A DNA stretch of 64,000 bases from JAPPHA01 sp963662815 (GTDB lineage Bacteria; Pseudomonadota; Alphaproteobacteria; Rhodobacterales; Rhodobacteraceae): assembly GCA_963662815.2 (NCBI GenBank), contig CAXXWA010000009.1, positions 1 through 64,000 on the forward strand. The letters are read 5' to 3'. The notes below the pieces were generated by a model that saw nothing but the letters and a program-made list of their open reading frames with translations, was not told the DNA's origin and made no database searches. Shown piece after piece: positions 28,122 through 37,456 of this stretch (position 1 is its first letter; each line of letters opens with the position of its first letter). The translations under genes and the position numbers were made by a program.

Positions 28122-30562
28122 GCGCGGAGCCGCCTGTTTTCCGGATCCCAGAGCGGCCGGTCCGGCTGGATCTCCGCACTGAAACGGTCCCCGTAGATTT
28201 CGATCTCGACGTTCGTTCCCGGCACTGCCAGATCGGCGCGAACGACGCCGAGCGCGATCGACTGTCCGACGCGGTATCCCCAGCCGCCGGAAGTCGTTTC
28301 CCCGACAACCTCTCCGTCCTTCCAGACTGTCGACATGTAAGGCGCATCGCAGTCGCCCGCATCCAGGATCATGGTCACGAAGCGCTTCGCCGGCCCCTGC
28401 TGCCGCTCGCCGAGAAGCGCCGCTCTGCCCGGGAATTCCTCAGGCTTGTCCAGGCGCACGAAACGGTCGAGCCCGCCCTCGAAAAGCGTGTAGTCGGTCG
28501 ACAGGTCCCCTTTCCAGCTGCGATAGCCCTTCTCCAACCGGAGCGAATTCAGGGCCCACATGCCGAACGGCCTGGCGCCTTTGCCGAGCACCTCGGCATG
28601 GATGGCCGGAATGTGTTCGTTCGCGGCATGAACCTCCCAGCCGAGTTCCCCGGCGTAGCTGACGCGCGCGAGAACCGCCGGACAGCCGGCCACCGTTGCC
28701 GGCTGATGGCTGAGCCAGGGCAGCGCGAGATCGGCGTCCGAAATGCCTGCGAAAAGTTCGCGCGACCCGGGGCCGGTGACGATGAGGGTCGAGAAGTCGC
28801 TCGTCCTGTTGGCGAGCGCCAGCCCGGTCGCCAGCTTCCTCTCGAGGAGCTCGTAGTCATGCCACTCCGCCGAAGCGGCGGTGATGAGCGTGAAGGAATC
28901 CGCATCGCGTCGAAAGACCGACATCTCGGTGAGGATCCGGCCGCGGCGGTCCGGAAAATACGCCAGGTTCAGCCGGCCGGGCGCTGGCAGCCCGCCGGCG
29001 ATCATGGCGCGGAGCCAGCCCGAGGCGCCAGGCCCCGAGAGGTCGAATCGCGCGAAACCGGGCAGATCGAGGATGCCGACCCGGTCGCGCACCGCTTCGC
29101 ACTCCTCGCGGATGCGCGGTTCCCAGGGTCCGTCCCGCCGCCAGGTCTCGGTGGCGGAGGAAGAGGTGTCGTCCCCCGGGGCCGCGAACCAGTTGGCGCG
29201 CTCCCAGCCGCCGTATGCCTCCATCTGCCCTCCGAGGGCGACGATGCGGTCGTGAACCGGGGAGAGCTTGCGGTCGGCGCCTGCGGGCCAGCGTTTCCAC
29301 GGGAAATGCATTGCGTATTCGTGGCCGTAGACTTCTGCCGCCTTCGCGACGCAGTAGTCGTGATCCGTGTAGTCCGTGAACCGGCGCGGATCGACCGACC
29401 ACATGTCCCACTCGGTCTCGCCCTCGGTCACCCATTCCGCAAGCACCTTGCCCGCTCCGCCGGCCTGGGCGATGCCGAAGGTGAAGACGCAGGCCTCGAA
29501 CGCATTCGCGACGCCCGGCATCGGGCCGATCATCGGGTTGCCGTCGGGCGCATAGGGAATCGGTCCGTTTATGACTCGCGATATCCCGACGCTTCCGAGG
29601 ATCGGCACGCGGGCCATCGCATCCTCGAGATACCATTCGAGACGATCCAGATCGTCGGGGAAGAGCTGGAAACTGAAGTCGTCCGGCAACTTGTCCCCCG
29701 GCGCGGCCCAGTGCGCGCGGCAGTTGCGCTCGTAGGGCCCGAGGTTCAGTCCGTGCTTTTCCTGCCGAAGGTAGTAGGAGGAATCGACGTCGCGCAGAAG
29801 CGGCAGCTTGCGCCCGTGCTCCCGGGTGTAGTCGGCAAGCTCGGGGATTTCCTCCGAAAGGATGTACTGGTGGCTCATGACCGCCATGGGCACCCTGCGG
29901 CCCCCGAACTCGCGGAACCACTCTCCCACGCGCTGCGCATAGTAGCCGGCAGCATTCACCACGTATTCGCAGCGGATGTCTCCCCTTGCCGTGCGCACGA
30001 TCCATTCGCCGCCCTCCCTCGCGATGCCCGTCGCAGGCGTGAAGCGCAGGACCGCGGCGCCCATGTCGCGTGCGCCCTTCGCCAGGGCCTGCGTCAACTG
30101 CGCGGGGTCGATGTCGCCGTCATAGGGATCGTAGAGCGAACCCTCGAGATCATGGACTTCCAGGAAGGGATAGCGTTCCCGGGTCTCCGCGGCGGTCAGG
30201 GTCTCGATGTCCATGCCCTGGTAGCGGCCCATTCCGCGGGCGCGTTCGAACTCGCGCATGCGGTCCTTGCCGTGGGCGAGGCGTATCGACCCCGTCACAT
30301 GGTAGTTCATGGGGTAGTCTACCGCCTCGGCGAGACCGCGGTAGAGTTCTGCGGAATAGCGCTGCATGTGCATTATGGACCAGCTTGTCGAGAACGTCGG
30401 CACGTTTCCGGCCGCATGCCAGGTGGATCCGGCGGTCAACTCGTTCTTCTCGAGGAGAACGCAGTCCGTCCAGCCGGACCTGCAGAGATGGTAGAGGGCC
30501 GAGGCGCCGACCGCGCCGCCACCGATGATGACCACCCTTGCCGTGGTCGGAAAATCCGTCAT
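28118..30562 (-). CDS. dimethylglycine/sarcosine dehydrogenase-like FAD-GcvT protein (B)
   Basis: This is a paralogue of protein A with the same plan over 814 residues. An FAD fold (VVIIGGGAVGASALYHL) precedes STWHAAGNV with the covalent-flavin His49. A DAO domain contains LRQEKHGLNLGPYERN, and a folate-binding GcvT part from about residue 450 contains RVSYAGELGWEVHA and NSLRLEKGYRSWKGD. The two copies differ throughout, so they probably act on successive or different methylamines. The start follows an 80-base gap after the GFA gene. Family function is known; the exact substrate is inference. Confidence 0.85.
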   Translation of the reverse strand: MTDFPTTARVVIIGGGAVGASALYHLCRSGWTDCVLLEKNELTAGSTWHAAGNVPTFSTSWSIMHMQRYSAELYRGLAEAVDYPMNYHVTGSIRLAHGKDRMREFERARGMGRYQGMDIETLTAAETRERYPFLEVHDLEGSLYDPYDGDIDPAQLTQALAKGARDMGAAVLRFTPATGIAREGGEWIVRTARGDIRCEYVVNAAGYYAQRVGEWFREFGGRRVPMAVMSHQYILSEEIPELADYTREHGRKLPLLRDVDSSYYLRQEKHGLNLGPYERNCRAHWAAPGDKLPDDFSFQLFPDDLDRLEWYLEDAMARVPILGSVGISRVINGPIPYAPDGNPMIGPMPGVANAFEACVFTFGIAQAGGAGKVLAEWVTEGETEWDMWSVDPRRFTDYTDHDYCVAKAAEVYGHEYAMHFPWKRWPAGADRKLSPVHDRIVALGGQMEAYGGWERANWFAAPGDDTSSSATETWRRDGPWEPRIREECEAVRDRVGILDLPGFARFDLSGPGASGWLRAMIAGGLPAPGRLNLAYFPDRRGRILTEMSVFRRDADSFTLITAASAEWHDYELLERKLATGLALANRTSDFSTLIVTGPGSRELFAGISDADLALPWLSHQPATVAGCPAVLARVSYAGELGWEVHAANEHIPAIHAEVLGKGARPFGMWALNSLRLEKGYRSWKGDLSTDYTLFEGGLDRFVRLDKPEEFPGRAALLGERQQGPAKRFVTMILDAGDCDAPYMSTVWKDGEVVGETTSGGWGYRVGQSIALGVVRADLAVPGTNVEIEIYGDRFSAEIQPDRPLWDPENRRLRA

Positions 30563-30641
30563 TCCGTCGTCCTCCGTTCGTCGTCCGGCAAATGCGGTCC
30601 CGTTGGCACCACTCCGGCCGCAGGTTCGCTTTCGCGCGCCG

Positions 30642-31019
30642 TCAGTCCTTTTGAACCGCGCCGTCGGCGAGTTCGTAGTAGTCGCCCTTGTTCGCGACGA
30701 AAATGTGCTCGGAGAGCCCGAGCCCGGTATCGCCGTCGACCGTCCCGGCGGCAACTGCGATCCAGTCCTTGCCGTCGGGGTCCCAGAACACGGATGCGCC
30801 GCAAATTCGGCAGAATCCGCGCCGCGCCTTGTCCGAAGAGCGGTACCACCTGAGGCCGCCGTCCCTCGTGATCCGCATCCGGTCGCGTCCAATCTCGAAC
30901 GCCGCCCAGTAATGGCCGGACGTCTTGCGGCATTGCGAGCAATGGCAGGCGATCGGCGGATCCAGGTCGCCGTGCAGTTCGTATCTGACCTCGCCGCACA
31001 GGCAGGATCCGGTTTTCAT
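30642..31019 (-). CDS. GFA-family (CENP-V-like) zinc protein
   Basis: The family was named for glutathione-dependent formaldehyde activation. From ATG 31019 the 125-residue protein shows the zinc cysteines of the fold: GSCLCGEVRYEL, CHCSQCRKTSGHYWAAF and GFCRICGASVFW. In this operon, formaldehyde made by oxidative demethylation would be a sensible substrate, but many GFA proteins have other or unknown roles. Confidence 0.85.
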   Translation of the reverse strand: MKTGSCLCGEVRYELHGDLDPPIACHCSQCRKTSGHYWAAFEIGRDRMRITRDGGLRWYRSSDKARRGFCRICGASVFWDPDGKDWIAVAAGTVDGDTGLGLSEHIFVANKGDYYELADGAVQKD

Positions 31020-31033
31020 GACTGTTCTCCTTC

Positions 31034-31600
31034 TCAGTAGACGGGCGGCGCGATCACCCAGATCGCCGTTGCCGCCTCCGCGTAGGGGTTCGACCACCGG
31101 TAGGGCTCGCCGCGAAACCGGAAGCTGTCCCCGCGGGATACCGTGAACCTGCGCGCGCCGATCTCGAGGTCGAGCCTTCCGGATACAATGTAGGCCACCT
31201 CCGTGGTCCGGCGCAGGATGGCCTCGTCCATTTTCGCGCCCGGTTCGAAAACGGAATGCACGACCTCGAACCCGTCGGTAAGATCCGGCGACAGAAGTTC
31301 CTCGACGAGACCGGCGTCGCGCCGACCGAGCTGGCGCCGAGTCGACCGTCTCACGACATAGCCGAATTCGCCGGAGTCGCCGACTGCGCGCCCGAAAAGC
31401 ATCGACATCGGCACGGAAAGCTCGGCTGCGATTCGCCGGAGTTCCTCGATCGACGGCACCGATATCTCCCGCTCGACCTGACTCATCCAGCCGACCGAGC
31501 GTCCGACCCGCGATGCCAGATCCGCGAGCGTCAAGCCGCGGGCCCTGCGAAGCGCACGCAGGTCAGCGCCGAGCGTCGGAAGCGCGGTGGTCTGATCCAT
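31034..31600 (-). CDS. XRE-family regulator with C-terminal cupin sensor domain
   Basis: The 188-residue protein has an N-terminal helix-turn-helix (LRALRRARGLTLADLASRVGRSVGWMSQVER) and a C-terminal cupin (EPGAKMDEAILRRTTEVAYIVSGRLDLEIGARRFTVSRGDSFRF). This is the PuuR-like plan, in which the cupin senses a small metabolite. It is the first gene of the leftward methylated-amine operon. A strong inverted repeat just upstream suggests self-regulation. Confidence 0.9.
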   Translation of the reverse strand: MDQTTALPTLGADLRALRRARGLTLADLASRVGRSVGWMSQVEREISVPSIEELRRIAAELSVPMSMLFGRAVGDSGEFGYVVRRSTRRQLGRRDAGLVEELLSPDLTDGFEVVHSVFEPGAKMDEAILRRTTEVAYIVSGRLDLEIGARRFTVSRGDSFRFRGEPYRWSNPYAEAATAIWVIAPPVY

Positions 31601-31617
31601 GAATCATGGCTTTGGCA

Positions 31618-31652
31618 CAATCGTGAAAATTTTCCAAGAAATTTCACGATTG
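31618..31652. promoter_or_regulatory. palindromic operator of the XRE-cupin operon
   Basis: Two perfect 11-base arms, CAATCGTGAAA (31618-31628) and TTTCACGATTG (31642-31652), surround an AT-rich spacer 18 bases before the regulator start. A dimeric HTH protein would fit. The position over the promoter suggests repression or inducer-dependent control of the whole operon. Confidence 0.75.
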
Positions 31653-32346
31653 GGGGGAGACCGGAGAACCCTTTTCCGTTCGCGCGCCGTCAATGCGCGG
31701 ACCGGAAAATCGAATTCCGGGAGGGTGGATGCCCGAGGCGCGAATGCTCCGGGCTTCAATGGCAGGACCATCCCGTGCTCACCGAACGTACTCGCCAGAT
31801 TGACCTGAACTCCCGATGGAACGCTGGAAGCGCGTGCCTGGTCGCCGCTTCCAAACGGCCCGTCATTGCATCACTCGCGAAATGGACGGATGCGAGCAAA
31901 CACGGGGTTTGCATGCGCGCAGCCTGCGGGACGCCGCACCGTTACAGTCTTCGCCTTCGGCTGCAGCGGTGCGATTCAGGACGCAGGACGAAGGGAATCA
32001 GGAGCATCGGCATCCCGACGCGGTGGCTTGTCCAGCGGGTCTGACGAAAGGCGAAGCGGCCGCGCATCCGGCGGCGGTGCGCGAACACGGCGGCGGGTTA
32101 ACCCGGTGTTTGCTTGAAGACGGCGACGTGCGGAGCCGCAACATCGCGGAAGGCAAACTGCCGCTGGCGGGTTGCCAGCCGGTTGGTGCCGCCGTTTAAA
32201 GTCGTGGGCGACATCGTGGCGACGGGGTGTTTTGCGCCCTTGTCTACGCGGTGACGCTACCGGCACCGACCTCGGTCGGGACAGGTCGTCTCGCAGCGCG
32301 GAGAGTAAGCAACAGCAGAACCATGCTGGCAGGTCGACTGACGGCG
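31653..32346. other. 690-base gap upstream of the amine operon
   Basis: No gene was recognised. Several long frames reflect base composition only. It begins the accessory stretch that runs to about 38.1 kb. Confidence 0.4.
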
Positions 32347-32420
32347 TCGGGGACGCCAACCCGCGGTACATGGTCAACGCGCAAGAAGGGAACTCGGACG
32401 GTCCGGTGATCGTCGAGGGC
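32347..32420 (+). mobile_element. possible trace of a group II intron (text before the reverse-transcriptase ORF)
   Basis: The segment GGTACATGGTCAACGCG followed by GAAGGGAACTCGGACGGTCC resembles the conserved stretch that precedes the maturase ORF of many bacterial group II introns. No reverse transcriptase is present, and the 5' and 3' intron ends were not found. The call rests on remembered sequence likeness and is weak. Confidence 0.35.
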
Positions 32421-32647
32421 GCCAATCATACAACTGGAACAGACACGCAGGGCGTCTGCTCTGGCGGAAATGGCGGTTTGGGGTACGCGACAAGGCGGCC
32501 CTGCTGCTGCCATCGCAGCTGGTGCTGTGGGTTGGCGGCCAGTCGCGGCGAGGGGCGCGGCTGCCGCTGCATGAAGACGCGGTCATGCACTTCTGGACTG
32601 CATCCTGGAGGCCTGACCATGCACCTACGAAAGGAAGGCGTTCCTCA

Positions 32648-32965
32648 TCAATCACCAACCCGGCCGGCCGGTGTCGCGTCAGCGAATAAACGCCTCCTCA
32701 ACTTGTCATCGCCGATCTCCCTTTCAAGTCGATTGACATGGGTCAAGTAGGCGTCCTGCGCCTTCTTGACACCCCCGCAGAGCAGCAGGAAGATGCTCTC
32801 GGCATGCCTCTTGAAGTAGACCCGACAGCCCGGGCCATAATGAATGCGTAGCTCGTTGACGTAATCGCCAAGGCGCTTCACGTCGCCCATGTGGCCCGGA
32901 GGGAGTCCTTGTGACGCGCCCGTCAATGATCGTGGCGCGCGAGGGTCCTTCAGGCGGCCGAGCCA
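32648..32965 (-). pseudogene. RelE/HigB-like addiction-module toxin (PF05973 type), N-terminally lost
   Basis: The frame reads WLGRLKDPRAPR, then GHMGDVKRLGDYVNELRIHYGPGCRVYFKRH and IFLLLCGGVKKAQDAY. This is the core of the phage-derived Gp49/HigB-like killer family. An in-frame TGA lies just before WLGRL, so the first strand and the start codon are gone. The expected antitoxin gene downstream was not found. Confidence 0.65.
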
Positions 32966-33293
32966 ACGCGATCATTTACAGGCGCGTCATGGCAGGCAAT
33001 ACCTGCACGCCGGTGCCGACGGATGACAGCCCGACACTTCCGTCCGGTCCGGATCGGACCCGCGGTGCTCGCAGCCGGCGACTGCCGCTTTCTCCCTTCA
33101 ACCGGCCTGCCGACTTCCCTTGCCGTTGAGTTCGTGGACCCTGGTGCGATCAATCGGGCACGAGCTGGACGCTACGGTCCGTTTCACGCACCTGAACCTA
33201 GCGAATTCCGCCGGGTCGGACAGCACCACCCTCACAGGCGACGCCGCATATCGGTAAGGTGGCAGCGCGCCTTGCCGGCGAAGATTGCCCCAC

Positions 33294-33790
33294 TTCCACT
33301 CCGAAGTGCAACACCGGCCATTTCCGCAGCGAGCGCGCAGCTCTGGTGCCGAAAATGGCCCTGTGATGGCGAATCCAGACCCCGGGGCACCCATCCGGGC
33401 ACGAGGCGCTGAAGTCCCGCGAAACGCAGCGTAGCCGCGCTCTCCGGTAAGGCGCAAGCCGCGCCCAGGGGGCGGCGGCGGCCCGCCGGGCGAACCGAGG
33501 TCGGCGGGCCGCAGACGCCCCTTTCTCTCGCGGACCGGTCCCTCCGCGACGGTCCGGGACGGCTCCGGTCAGGGAGGCCGCGCCTTCCACGCCTCGGCCG
33601 GGGTCGTGCAGCCGAGCGCCTTCCTCGGCACGCGCGTTCAGCCACGCGGCCTTCACCTCCGCGCCTGCTGGAAGTCCGTGTCCTTGGGAAGGCATCCCCG
33701 CACCAGGCGAGCGTTCAGGCCCCGCGCGTCGCGAAGAGGAACCCGGCCCCGAGCGCCCGCGCCACCCAGGCGTGCAATGGCATTTCCTTA
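33294..33790 (-). mobile_element. IS30-family remnant (copy 3)
   Basis: It starts with the terminal repeat CCACTCCGAAGTGCAACACCGG (33296-33317) and repeats the last 480 bases of copy 4 with many small deletions. It is cut off in the transposase region near 33790, where copy 4 begins. Orientation is opposite to copies 1 and 2. Confidence 0.8.
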
Positions 33791-33833
33791 ACGTTTCGGC
33801 GTCGTTTCCTTAAGGCTGCGCGAGCGAAGATTG

Positions 33834-35352
33834 CCCCACTTCCACTTTCCGACCGGTTTTCGCGATCCGGGAACGACCGGCCATTTCCGCACCGCGAGGA
33901 GAGTCCGGCGCAGCTCTGGTGTCGAATGTCGATGGAGGCATGGCCTCCTGGCGGACGCCGCGTTCGGCGAATCCACCGACCCCGGGGCACCCGACTCGAT
34001 CCGGGCGTCGAGGCGGCTGAAGTCCCGTCGAAACGCAGCGTAGCCGGCGCTGCGCAGGGCCTCCGGACGGCGCAAGCCGCGCCCAGGGGGCGGCGGCGGC
34101 CCGCCGGGCGAAGGGAGGGCGGAGCCCGACCGAGGTCGGCGGGCCGCAGACGCCCCTTTCTCTCGCCGGACCGGTCCCTCCGCAGGACGGTCCGGGACGG
34201 CTCCGGTCAGGGAGGCCGCGGCTGCTTCCGGAACGCCTCGGCCGGGGTCGTGCAGCCGAGCGTCCTTCCTCGGACGCGCGTTCAGCCGGTCCTGGACGGC
34301 CTTCACCTCCGCGTCGGTGATCTGCTGGAAGTCCGTGTCCTTGGAGTTGGCAAAATACCCCCGCACCAGGCCGTTCGTGTGCTCGTTCAGGCCCCGCTCC
34401 CACGAGTGGTACGGCGTGGCGAAGAGGAACCCGGCCCCGACTTCGCCGCGGTGCGCCTTCGCCACCAGGGCGTGCCCCGCGAACTCCTTGCCGTTGTCCG
34501 TGGTCCAGTTCAGGTGCTCGCAGTGATCGTGCGGACCAGGGCGGCGAGCGGCAGCAGCATCTCGAGCAGCGCGGCGCCCACCGCGGCCGCCGTCCTCCGC
34601 CCAACCCTCTGAAGAAGCGTGCAGTTCGACGCCCGGCCCGCATCTCAGCACGCCAGCCGCGCTCGCGTGTGGCCAGCGACACGCCGCTGTGGCCCTTGCC
34701 GATGATCGTGTCCGCCTCCCAGTCGCCGATCCGCTCCTTCGCCTCCACGATCTCCGGGCGCTCGGAGATGTCCGTGCGGTCCGGGATGCGGCCCCGGCCC
34801 GAGTGGCGCCCGCCCTTCCAGTTCGGCTTCCTGCCCCGCCGCCGCAGGAAAAGGAAGAGCCGGCCCCCGGCCTTCCGGTCGGCGCGGACGTGCTGGTATA
34901 TCCATTCCCGGCCCGCCATGGGGATGCCCTCCTTGCGGAAGCGGCCGGCGATCTGCTCCGGGCTCCAGCCCTCCGCCAGCCTGTCCTCCACCGTCGTCCA
35001 CCGCTCCGGCGTCATCTTCCTGGCAACGGACGAGGCCGCGCTGCGCCGCGCCGAGGCCTTGCCCTGCGCTTGCAAGTGCCTGTATCCGCGCCCGCCGCCG
35101 TTGCGCCGGATCTCGCGCCGGACAGTCGTCCGGTCCCGGCCGATCTGCCGGGCAATGGCCAAGTCGGACAGCCCGCTTTTCCTCAGCGCGTATATCTGGC
35201 ATCTCTCTTCATGGGTCAGGTGGTGGTAGCCGCTCGGCATGACAGCCTCCATGCTTCATCACAGGGACTGTCGCCGCCATCTGGCCGATTTGCAACATCC
35301 TGCGTCGGAAGACGCAGGTCGCCACCACATCCGGTGTTGCACTTCAGAGTGG
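33834..35352 (-). mobile_element. IS30-family element, near full length, defective (copy 4)
   Basis: The right end has the terminal repeat CCGGTGTTGCACTTCAGAGTGG (35331-35352), which pairs with the left repeat of copy 3 with one mismatch. Its own left repeat at 33839-33885 is interrupted by unrelated bases. The transposase inside is frameshifted. The element is therefore unlikely to move by itself. Confidence 0.82.
34215..35240 (-). pseudogene. IS30 transposase, frameshifted
   Basis: From ATG 35240 the N-terminus has the IS30 helix-turn-helix (HHLTHEERCQIYALRKSGLSDLAIARQIG). PEQIAGRFRKEGIPM and the first acidic motif GDWEADTIIGKGHSG follow. After about 34690 the frame breaks. Later pieces give WTTDNGKEFAGHALV, with the second catalytic aspartate, and YHSWERGLNEHTNGLVRGYF, with the catalytic glutamate, in another frame, ending DAEVKAVQDRLNARPRK. 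At least two indels are needed to restore the protein. Confidence 0.85.
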
Positions 35353-35424
35353 CACCGGGGTTGTCTAACTTGTCCATCTTCTAGGTTTTCGCTAATCTCC
35401 ACGTGCCTCAAAACGGAGACACAC

Positions 35425-35670
35425 ATGCTTCAGTTCTCGTCCACCGACCTTGGCAACAGGACTGGAGACGTCCTGGCCGCAGCAGCCCAGGAACCGGTTG
35501 CAATCGCCCGGCACGGAAAGCGGCGTTTCGTCCTGCTCACGACCGAGAAGTTCGAAGCGCTCAGGACGTTGGGTGACCCCCGGATCGTCCGCCGCACCGC
35601 CGACATACCCCCCGAAGAGGGGGCGCTTCTTGCCGCCGAGCTGACCCGCCTCATGGACGCCGATGCCTGA
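35425..35670 (+). CDS. Phd/YefM-type antitoxin
   Basis: The 81-residue protein reads QFSSTDLGNRTGDVLAAAAQEPVAIARHGKRRFVLLTTEKFEAL, the Phd/YefM DNA-binding fold, and then a short acidic tail for toxin binding. It overlaps the next gene by 8 bases. The pair starts 70 bases beyond the IS30 right end. Confidence 0.8.
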   Translation: MLQFSSTDLGNRTGDVLAAAAQEPVAIARHGKRRFVLLTTEKFEALRTLGDPRIVRRTADIPPEEGALLAAELTRLMDADA

Positions 35671-36085
35671 TCCCGAGGCCGGCGACGTTTGGCGCTACCC
35701 CTATCTCTGGTTGTGGCTGGCCAACCGCGGAGAGACAGAAGGCCGCAAGCCGCGTCCCGTCACGCTCCCGGCCGTTGTCCCGATCCCAGGCGCCCCGACC
35801 GCGCTCTATCTCCTGCCGATCGCCGGCACGCCGCCCGATGCCGAAAGAGACGCCCTCGAGATACCTGCGACCGAAATCCGCCGCGCCGGCCTCCCCGACG
35901 CGAACCCGTTGTGGATAGTCTTCGACGAGCACAACCGCGACACCCTGGAAAGGTCTTTCCACTTCGAACACGATGGCAGAATCGGCGCGTTCTCGAAAGC
36001 GTTCCTTGCGCAGGTCGCTAAGCGCTTCCATGCTGCCTATCTGCGACATGGTGCCGCGAGCGGAGTGGACCGAGCGGAACATTGA
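35663..36085 (+). CDS. PemK/MazF-like toxin partner of the Phd antitoxin
   Basis: The 140-residue protein has GDVWRYPYLWLWLANRGETEGRKPRPVTL and TALYLLPIAGTPP, a plan like PemK/MazF endoribonucleases (GD-W...KPRP...). It continues with PLWIVFDEHNRDTLERSFHFE and GAFSKAFLAQV. Direct overlap with the Phd gene supports a toxin role. The family is poorly studied, so its RNA target is unknown. Confidence 0.6.
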   Translation: MPDPEAGDVWRYPYLWLWLANRGETEGRKPRPVTLPAVVPIPGAPTALYLLPIAGTPPDAERDALEIPATEIRRAGLPDANPLWIVFDEHNRDTLERSFHFEHDGRIGAFSKAFLAQVAKRFHAAYLRHGAASGVDRAEH

Positions 36086-36788
36086 CGTCCAGGGGCCCGT
36101 TTGCGCTCCAGATTTGCGGTCATGCAACGTCAACGACCGCCAGTGCAGGATCTTGCCGGGATGCGGCTACCGGACAATGGTTGCGACATCCTGGAAAGCG
36201 ATTGTGACGGTCGCGCGGTACGCATAGGCAAGGTTCCGGCGCGATGTGCCGATTGACGCATTGGCGGGTTTCGCCACAAGGCGCGAACCGGCACACGGGA
36301 GCAATCCACGAAAGTCCGGATGCGAACCCGCGTGCTCACCGCCGGCGCGACAACTGGAACGACAACACCGGTCTTCGCGTGGCACTCACGCCTCAACGCC
36401 GGAAATCGCGGAGCCACGATTCCGTGAGTTGTTGCATGGAGCGTCCAGGCCCCGTCGGGTAGAGAGAGGCTGCCGGCCGCGAATGTTTTGGTCATCAATG
36501 ACGGATGGCGATATTCGCGGTTCGCCTCGTCAGCGCTCTTTCCCTTGGCAGCCCGGCGCGTCAAGGGCAACCTGCACCGGCAGGTCCTTTCAGGCATTAT
36601 GGCGACCGAACATTCGGTTCATTGTTGGACCCGACTCTCCGGATGGTTCCGCGTCGGTCCTCGCTCGGCTCCGCCTGCGCGCTCTCTGTCTTGCGGCTGT
36701 CGTTTTTGGTCGAGGAATCAAAGGGGCGTCACCGTTACCGCATCAACGCATTTCGACATCAGCGCATCACTTTGGCAGCTCTTCCGCC
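36086..36788. other. 700-base gap between two toxin-antitoxin pairs
   Basis: No gene or structured element was recognised. The last 100 bases should hold the promoter of the VapB-like gene. Confidence 0.4.
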
Positions 36789-37016
36789 ATGAGGACGGCG
36801 TTGAACATCGAAGACGACGTTCTTGAGGCGGCCAGATCGATCGCGGGAGAGCAAAACCTCTCGGTGGGCGAGGTGCTGTCCGAGTTGGCGCGGCGAGAAT
36901 TGCAGCCGGCAGGTCAGGTCGGACGCAAGCGCAAGGGATTTCCGGTCTTCGAGATCTCTCGCGCTGGCACTGTCCTGATTCTCGATCGCGTCAAGCAATA
37001 CGAAGATGAGCTCTGA
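36789..37016 (+). CDS. VapB-like ribbon-helix-helix antitoxin
   Basis: The 75-residue protein begins MRTALNIEDDVLEAARSIAGEQNLSVGEVLSELARRELQP, a ribbon-helix-helix DNA-binding start. A toxin-binding tail follows (GFPVFEISRAGTVLILDRV). It is coupled to the PIN toxin: the stop TGA (37014-37016) sits inside the first toxin codons. Confidence 0.8.
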   Translation: MRTALNIEDDVLEAARSIAGEQNLSVGEVLSELARRELQPAGQVGRKRKGFPVFEISRAGTVLILDRVKQYEDEL

Positions 37017-37456
37017 CTTTTCTGCTCGATCCCAATCTGCTGCTCGCCTTGGCATGGCCGTCACACGTCCACCACGACTCTGCGCACGCATGGTTCGAAC
37101 GGGAGGCGTCGCAGAACTGGGCGGCCTGCCGGTCGACCCAGTTAGGGTTTGTCAGGCTGTCTTCCAGTCCCGCGTCCACTTCCGACGCAGTTTCGCCGCC
37201 CGAAGCGCTCTCCCTGCTGCAGGCCATCACAGTCGTGCACGGCCACGAATTCCGGCCAGACTACATCGATTGCATTTCAGCAGCATTCGCCAACGGCATG
37301 CAGATCGCCGGGCATCGTCAGGCGGCTGATGATTACCTCCCGTCGGTTGCACGGGAACGATCAGGATGCCTGGCGACACTGGACCGCCGAATGAACCGGC
37401 TCCTGCCCCGAAGCGATCGACCGAACGCGCATCTTCGGACTGTCGAACCCCGCTGA
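37013..37456 (+). CDS. VapC-family PIN-domain ribonuclease toxin
   Basis: The frame gives TFLLDPNLLLALAWPSHVHHDSAHAWFE, with the first catalytic aspartate, and WAACRSTQLGFVRLSS. HRQAADDYLPSVARERSGCLATLDR follows, with the closing acidic residues. The natural start seems to be CTG at 37013, where an ATG overlapping the antitoxin stop would be usual. Later starts (TTG 37049) would remove the first catalytic residue. It may be poorly translated. Confidence 0.75.
   Translation: MTFLLDPNLLLALAWPSHVHHDSAHAWFEREASQNWAACRSTQLGFVRLSSSPASTSDAVSPPEALSLLQAITVVHGHEFRPDYIDCISAAFANGMQIAGHRQAADDYLPSVARERSGCLATLDRRMNRLLPRSDRPNAHLRTVEPR

Noticed and set aside
28598..30853. A 751-codon open frame on the + strand opposite amine enzyme B
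   Set aside because: It is the antisense of a gene with clear FAD and GcvT motifs. It has no family motif of its own and reflects high GC codon use.
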